In this document: piece by piece, positions 5,657 to 7,669 of the stretch
Numbering within the stretch: position 1 is the first letter of the stretch
Layout: the number at the start of each line of letters is the position of its first letter
Assembly: GCA_964404765.1 (NCBI GenBank)
Contig: CAYOLL010000238.1
Location: forward strand, 269-7,937
Source of the DNA: CAYOLL01 sp964404765 [NCBI: uncultured Gemmatimonadota bacterium]
GTDB taxonomy: Bacteria; 4572-55
Direction of reading: 5' to 3'
DNA length: 7,669 nucleotides
Position numbers and translations under genes: made by a program
Notes under the pieces: generated by a model
Databases searched by the model: none
Told to the model about the DNA's origin: nothing
What the model saw: the letters and a program-made list of their open reading frames with translations, nothing else

Positions 5657-6454
5657 TCATCCTACCGATAATTTGTTGATTTGATCGATTGTCAGACCGG
5701 TAAATTTTATAATTTTGGCTTTGTCTTCTCCGTCACTCAGCATATTTCGGGCGATCTCTTTAGCCTTTTCATCTTTGCTTTTGCTAATTTGATCTTCCAA
5801 ATTTTTGACCTTTTGGCTTTGCCCTTCTTGCTCTTTCATCCGCGCATTTTCTTCCGGCGTCACGTGGCTTGTTTCGATTAGATCAAAAACATGCTGAATC
5901 TCCGGGCGATATTTCGTCTCATCGACTTCCTCGTCGAAGGTATCCACAATCGCTTCCATCCATTCCCGCAACGCAGGCGGGGTCTCCTCATTAGCGTAGC
6001 ACGGGCAGATGTAGATGACTTTGTGGAAGATTTCACCCAACGGCGTACCTTTTCGATTCTTCGGGTCAAAGTCTATAAACGCCATATCGGTTTTATGCCA
6101 ATCGCCGGATGTTAAAACCACTAACGTATAGACGGTGAGGTCAGGGCGATAGGTTTTGGAACGCGCTGCTTGTTCGAGCAAGGCTATGCAATGATAATAC
6201 AGAAACTGATCATAATGGTCGGGATAGCGTTGCTGCTGAATATCCACAATCACCCGGTTTTTGAGGTCTTCGGCATACAGATCAAAGCGCGGTTTGACCG
6301 GGCCGATGGGAATATCAAAAGCTTTTTCCTGGGTGACTTCATTGATTTCGAGATGAATGCCCAAGAAGTCATTGGCAAAAGCGGTAAAAACCTCCGGCTG
6401 CCCGAAAGCTTTTTTGAAGATGGCATCGTATCGTAATGGGGCCACATGTTTCAT
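5657..6454 (-). CDS. Rpn family PD-(D/E)XK nuclease / putative transposase (paralogue 1)
   Basis: A protein of 265 residues. The start RYDAIFKKAFGQPEVFTAFA (8-27) is the conserved N-terminal motif of this nuclease group. The catalytic core is seen as KPRFDLYAED (54-63; D58) followed by VIVDIQQQRY (68-77). The usual E-x-Q is D71-I-Q73, so an aspartate replaces the common glutamate. Residues about 195-235 are charged and probably coiled-coil. The C-terminus ends in IIKFTGLTIDQINKLS (248-263), a small helical tail often found in this family and shared with the upstream paralogue. Rpn proteins are DNA endonucleases that promote RecA-independent recombination in E. coli, and some have been reported to act against phage. 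The ATG at 6454 follows GAAGG. It lies 73 bp downstream of paralogue 2. The family call is firm; activity is uncertain because of D71. Confidence 0.88.
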   Translation of the reverse strand: MKHVAPLRYDAIFKKAFGQPEVFTAFANDFLGIHLEINEVTQEKAFDIPIGPVKPRFDLYAEDLKNRVIVDIQQQRYPDHYDQFLYYHCIALLEQAARSKTYRPDLTVYTLVVLTSGDWHKTDMAFIDFDPKNRKGTPLGEIFHKVIYICPCYANEETPPALREWMEAIVDTFDEEVDETKYRPEIQHVFDLIETSHVTPEENARMKEQEGQSQKVKNLEDQISKSKDEKAKEIARNMLSDGEDKAKIIKFTGLTIDQINKLSVG

Positions 6455-6460
6455 TGGTTC

Positions 6461-6487
6461 TTACCTTCGTAAAAAATATTAGACCTT
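6461..6487 (-). promoter_or_regulatory. Leader of Rpn paralogue 1: half-site plus ribosome binding site
   Basis: AAGGTCTAAT (6478-6487), then a T-rich spacer, then GAAGGTAA (6461-6468), nine bases before the ATG. The same order (AAGGTCTAAT, T-rich spacer, AGGTAA) precedes paralogue 2, where the first element is one half of a 34-bp palindrome. Here only this half is kept; beyond it the sequence changes to a GC-rich stretch. Confidence 0.65.
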
Positions 6488-6512
6488 ACAACGCCGCGGG
6501 AAACACTTTCAA

Positions 6513-6526
6513 GCGCTCGTTAGCGC
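6513..6526 (-). other. Short hairpin after Rpn paralogue 2
   Basis: GCGCT AACG AGCGC on the minus strand, one base after the TGA stop, with five perfect pairs. No U-run follows, so transcription may continue into paralogue 1. Confidence 0.5.
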
Positions 6527-6527
6527 G

Positions 6528-7397
6528 TCACTCTGTCGATAGTTCGTTGATTTGATCAATCGCTAATTTGGTAATTCTAGCAATTTGCCCAATGGGTAAG
6601 CCTTCTTTTCGCATTTCGCGTGCAAGTTCTTTTCGCTCCTCCTCGCGGCCATCCAATTTGGCTGAATCAAGCGCTTCCTTTTCGCTTCGGCGGTTCTCTT
6701 TATACCGCTCGTAAGCTTTTCGTTGCTCCGGCGTCATCTTCAGCAAGTCCAACTTCTCTTTGGCTTTCTGGATATTCTTCGATTTAAATTCTGGCTTGAT
6801 TTCCGAGTTCTTGAAGAAATACACCCACTCGTCAATGTCTTTTTTGATTTGGTTGTGGAAGCGCTCCACCTCAATCAAATAATACTCCGGGAAAATGTTG
6901 CGATCTGACTTGAAGCCGTTGCCTAAAACAGCATCCTTTTTGCGATGCCGAAACTCCAACTTTTTGTGATCGTTAAAGCCGTAAAAATCAGTCCTGCCCC
7001 AGTAGATATAATCGGTCTCGCCTTCGCCCAATAGAAAATACAGAATGTTAATCGAGATGACCTTTTTCACATTCGCATAAGATTCGCTTAATCCCATCCG
7101 TTCGACAATCGCTTTGGAACAGCCATATAAGAGTCGCTCCAAATAATGAATCTCCCGATCATTTTGGACTTCAATGATTAGGATTTCGCCGTGTTCATCT
7201 TCAACAACCAAATCCACCCGATTAAATTTATCGGACTCATGTTCTTGATTGCTCTCGCTTTCAACGATAGACAGGATTTTGATATCTTTCTCTAGCAGTG
7301 TGCTGAGAAAACCTTCAAGCACATCGTAGTTGGCTTTGTCACGCAGGATGTTTTTGATGGCCCAGTCAAAGCTGACCAGCGTTCGTTTTTCGTTCAT
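6528..7397 (-). CDS. Rpn family PD-(D/E)XK nuclease / putative transposase (paralogue 2)
   Basis: A 289-residue protein. The N-terminal motif is SFDWAIKNILRDKANYDVLE (9-28). The nuclease core is NRVDLVVEDEHGEILIIEVQ (59-78), with D62 and the E76-V-Q78 motif intact. RLLYGCSKAIVERM (88-101) follows, as is usual in this group. The segment from about 205 to 262 is strongly charged and probably a coiled coil (MTPEQRKAYERYKENRR at 221-237). The tail IGQIARITKLAIDQINELS (269-287) resembles the end of paralogue 1. The ATG at 7397 is chosen because GGAGG lies eight bases upstream; an upstream start at 7457 would translate through the 34-bp palindrome and has no family support. The two proteins are only distantly similar outside the ends, so they are old paralogues, not a recent duplication. 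Expected role: DNA endonuclease acting in recombination or defence. Confidence 0.9.
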   Translation of the reverse strand: MNEKRTLVSFDWAIKNILRDKANYDVLEGFLSTLLEKDIKILSIVESESNQEHESDKFNRVDLVVEDEHGEILIIEVQNDREIHYLERLLYGCSKAIVERMGLSESYANVKKVISINILYFLLGEGETDYIYWGRTDFYGFNDHKKLEFRHRKKDAVLGNGFKSDRNIFPEYYLIEVERFHNQIKKDIDEWVYFFKNSEIKPEFKSKNIQKAKEKLDLLKMTPEQRKAYERYKENRRSEKEALDSAKLDGREEERKELAREMRKEGLPIGQIARITKLAIDQINELSTE

Positions 7398-7403
7398 AGT
7401 TTT

Positions 7404-7410
7404 TACCTCC
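7404..7410 (-). promoter_or_regulatory. Strong ribosome binding site of Rpn paralogue 2
   Basis: GGAGGTA on the minus strand. The GGAGG core lies eight bases before the ATG at 7397 and decides that start. Confidence 0.85.
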
Positions 7411-7418
7411 ACAAAAGA

Positions 7419-7452
7419 ATTAGACCTTGTGATGATCATCACAAGGTCTAAT
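7419..7452. repeat. Perfect 34-bp palindrome upstream of Rpn paralogue 2
   Basis: ATTAGACCTTGTGATGA followed directly by its exact reverse complement, centred between 7435 and 7436. Symmetry stops at both ends (A7418 opposite A7453). It lies between a promoter-like sequence and the ribosome binding site, and 40 bases after the stop of the partial upstream gene. It could be an operator for a dimeric regulator, a 5' hairpin in the mRNA, or a terminator for the upstream gene, since TTCTTTT follows on the minus strand. Confidence 0.9.
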
Positions 7453-7478
7453 ATCAAAGCTCAATTTTAAAAAGTCAA
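7450..7478 (-). promoter_or_regulatory. Possible promoter of the Rpn genes
   Basis: TTGACT (7473-7478) and GATATT (7450-7455) are separated by 17 bp on the minus strand. The -35 matches five of six consensus positions and the -10 four of six. The -10 overlaps the edge of the 34-bp palindrome, so the palindrome would cover the start of transcription, a usual place for a repressor site. Confidence 0.4.
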
Positions 7479-7492
7479 GCACCAAATGGGCG

Positions 7493-7669
7493 TCATGGCA
7501 TCGGCTTTATCGTATAATCCAAGATGTTGTCATTTTGATCAAGCAACGATTTTACACGATTTGTCCAGCTTTCCCAATAAGGAAATCCACTTGTGTACCA
7601 GGCTCCAACAACTATGTAATTGCTCAAAAAGCGTGGGTAACCTTGCGAAGGCTTTACTGCAAAACTTGT
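7493..7669 (-). CDS. C-terminal fragment of an unknown protein, cut by the window edge
   Basis: Reading inward from the right edge on the minus strand, one frame stays open for 58 codons and ends at TGA (7493-7495). It contains no start in a suitable place, so it must be the end of a longer gene. The product looks like real protein, with aromatic and tryptophan-rich segments such as NYIVVGAWYTSGFPYWESW, then NRVKSLLDQNDNILDY and a final KPMP. I do not recognise the family. The repeat motif AGCCTTCGCAAGGTT lies inside this frame (7639-7653) and would encode parts of KPSQGY. The fragment ends 40 bp before the 34-bp palindrome that precedes Rpn paralogue 2, in the same orientation. A chance open frame is possible but less likely given the composition. 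Confidence 0.6.
   Translation of the reverse strand, partial: TSFAVKPSQGYPRFLSNYIVVGAWYTSGFPYWESWTNRVKSLLDQNDNILDYTIKPMP
7639..7653. repeat. Dispersed copy of the 15-bp palindromic motif
   Basis: AACCTTGCGAAGGCT, identical over all 15 bases to the second arm of the units at 67-81 and 166-180. The surrounding sequence does not match the tandem unit, so only the core motif is shared. Confidence 0.85.

Noticed and set aside
5100-5660. Integron gene cassette around the SnoaL-like gene
   Set aside because: One GTTAGAT-like word lies after the gene, but no matching core site (GTTRRRY type) is found in the right place on the other side, and there is no convincing attC fold.
7398-7457. Longer N-terminus of Rpn paralogue 2
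   Set aside because: It would translate through the 34-bp palindrome and the GGAGG site, and the family motif begins right after the ATG at 7397.

Overview
The window holds eight complete protein genes and one partial gene, all on the minus strand. It is bounded by copies of one palindromic 15-bp motif: a tandem array at positions 1 to about 259 and a single copy at 7639-7653. The sequence is clearly bacterial (Shine-Dalgarno sites, tight gene spacing, a lipoprotein-like signal). The mix of a WHy/LEA14 lipoprotein, a DUF445 membrane protein, Rpn-type nucleases and abundant dispersed palindromes would fit an environmental Gram-negative lineage such as the Calditrichota/KSB1 or FCB-like groups. 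That placement is an impression only, because no marker gene is present.

Layout, read in the direction of transcription (right to left). A C-terminal gene fragment (7669-7493) runs in from the right edge. Two tandem paralogues of the Rpn/PD-(D/E)XK nuclease family follow (7397-6528 and 6454-5657). Each starts after a related leader that contains AAGGTCTAAT and a Shine-Dalgarno site, and in the first gene the leader contains a perfect 34-bp palindrome. An isolated SnoaL/NTF2-like gene follows (5560-5192) with a GC-rich upstream stretch. Then comes about 485 bp without genes (4707-5191), which carries a nested inverted-repeat, MITE-like element (about 4926-5068).

The left half reads as one transcription unit or two close ones: a DUF445 membrane protein (4706-4011), a two-WHy-domain putative lipoprotein (3946-3107), an AAA/ABC-type ATPase (3082-2036), a TOPRIM nuclease-like protein (2039-1314) and a YhdH/AcuI-type NADPH oxidoreductase (1262-255). 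The ATPase and TOPRIM genes overlap as ATGA and are surely co-translated. They form a split OLD-like pair with the same logic as the ATPase plus TOPRIM partners of known anti-phage systems such as PARIS.

The most interesting parts are the ATPase/TOPRIM pair as a candidate defence module, the tandem Rpn genes with their shared leader and palindrome, and the dispersed palindromic repeat family. The repeat family reaches into the end of the yhdH coding sequence and into the partial gene at the right edge. Whether these parts act together cannot be decided from sequence alone.
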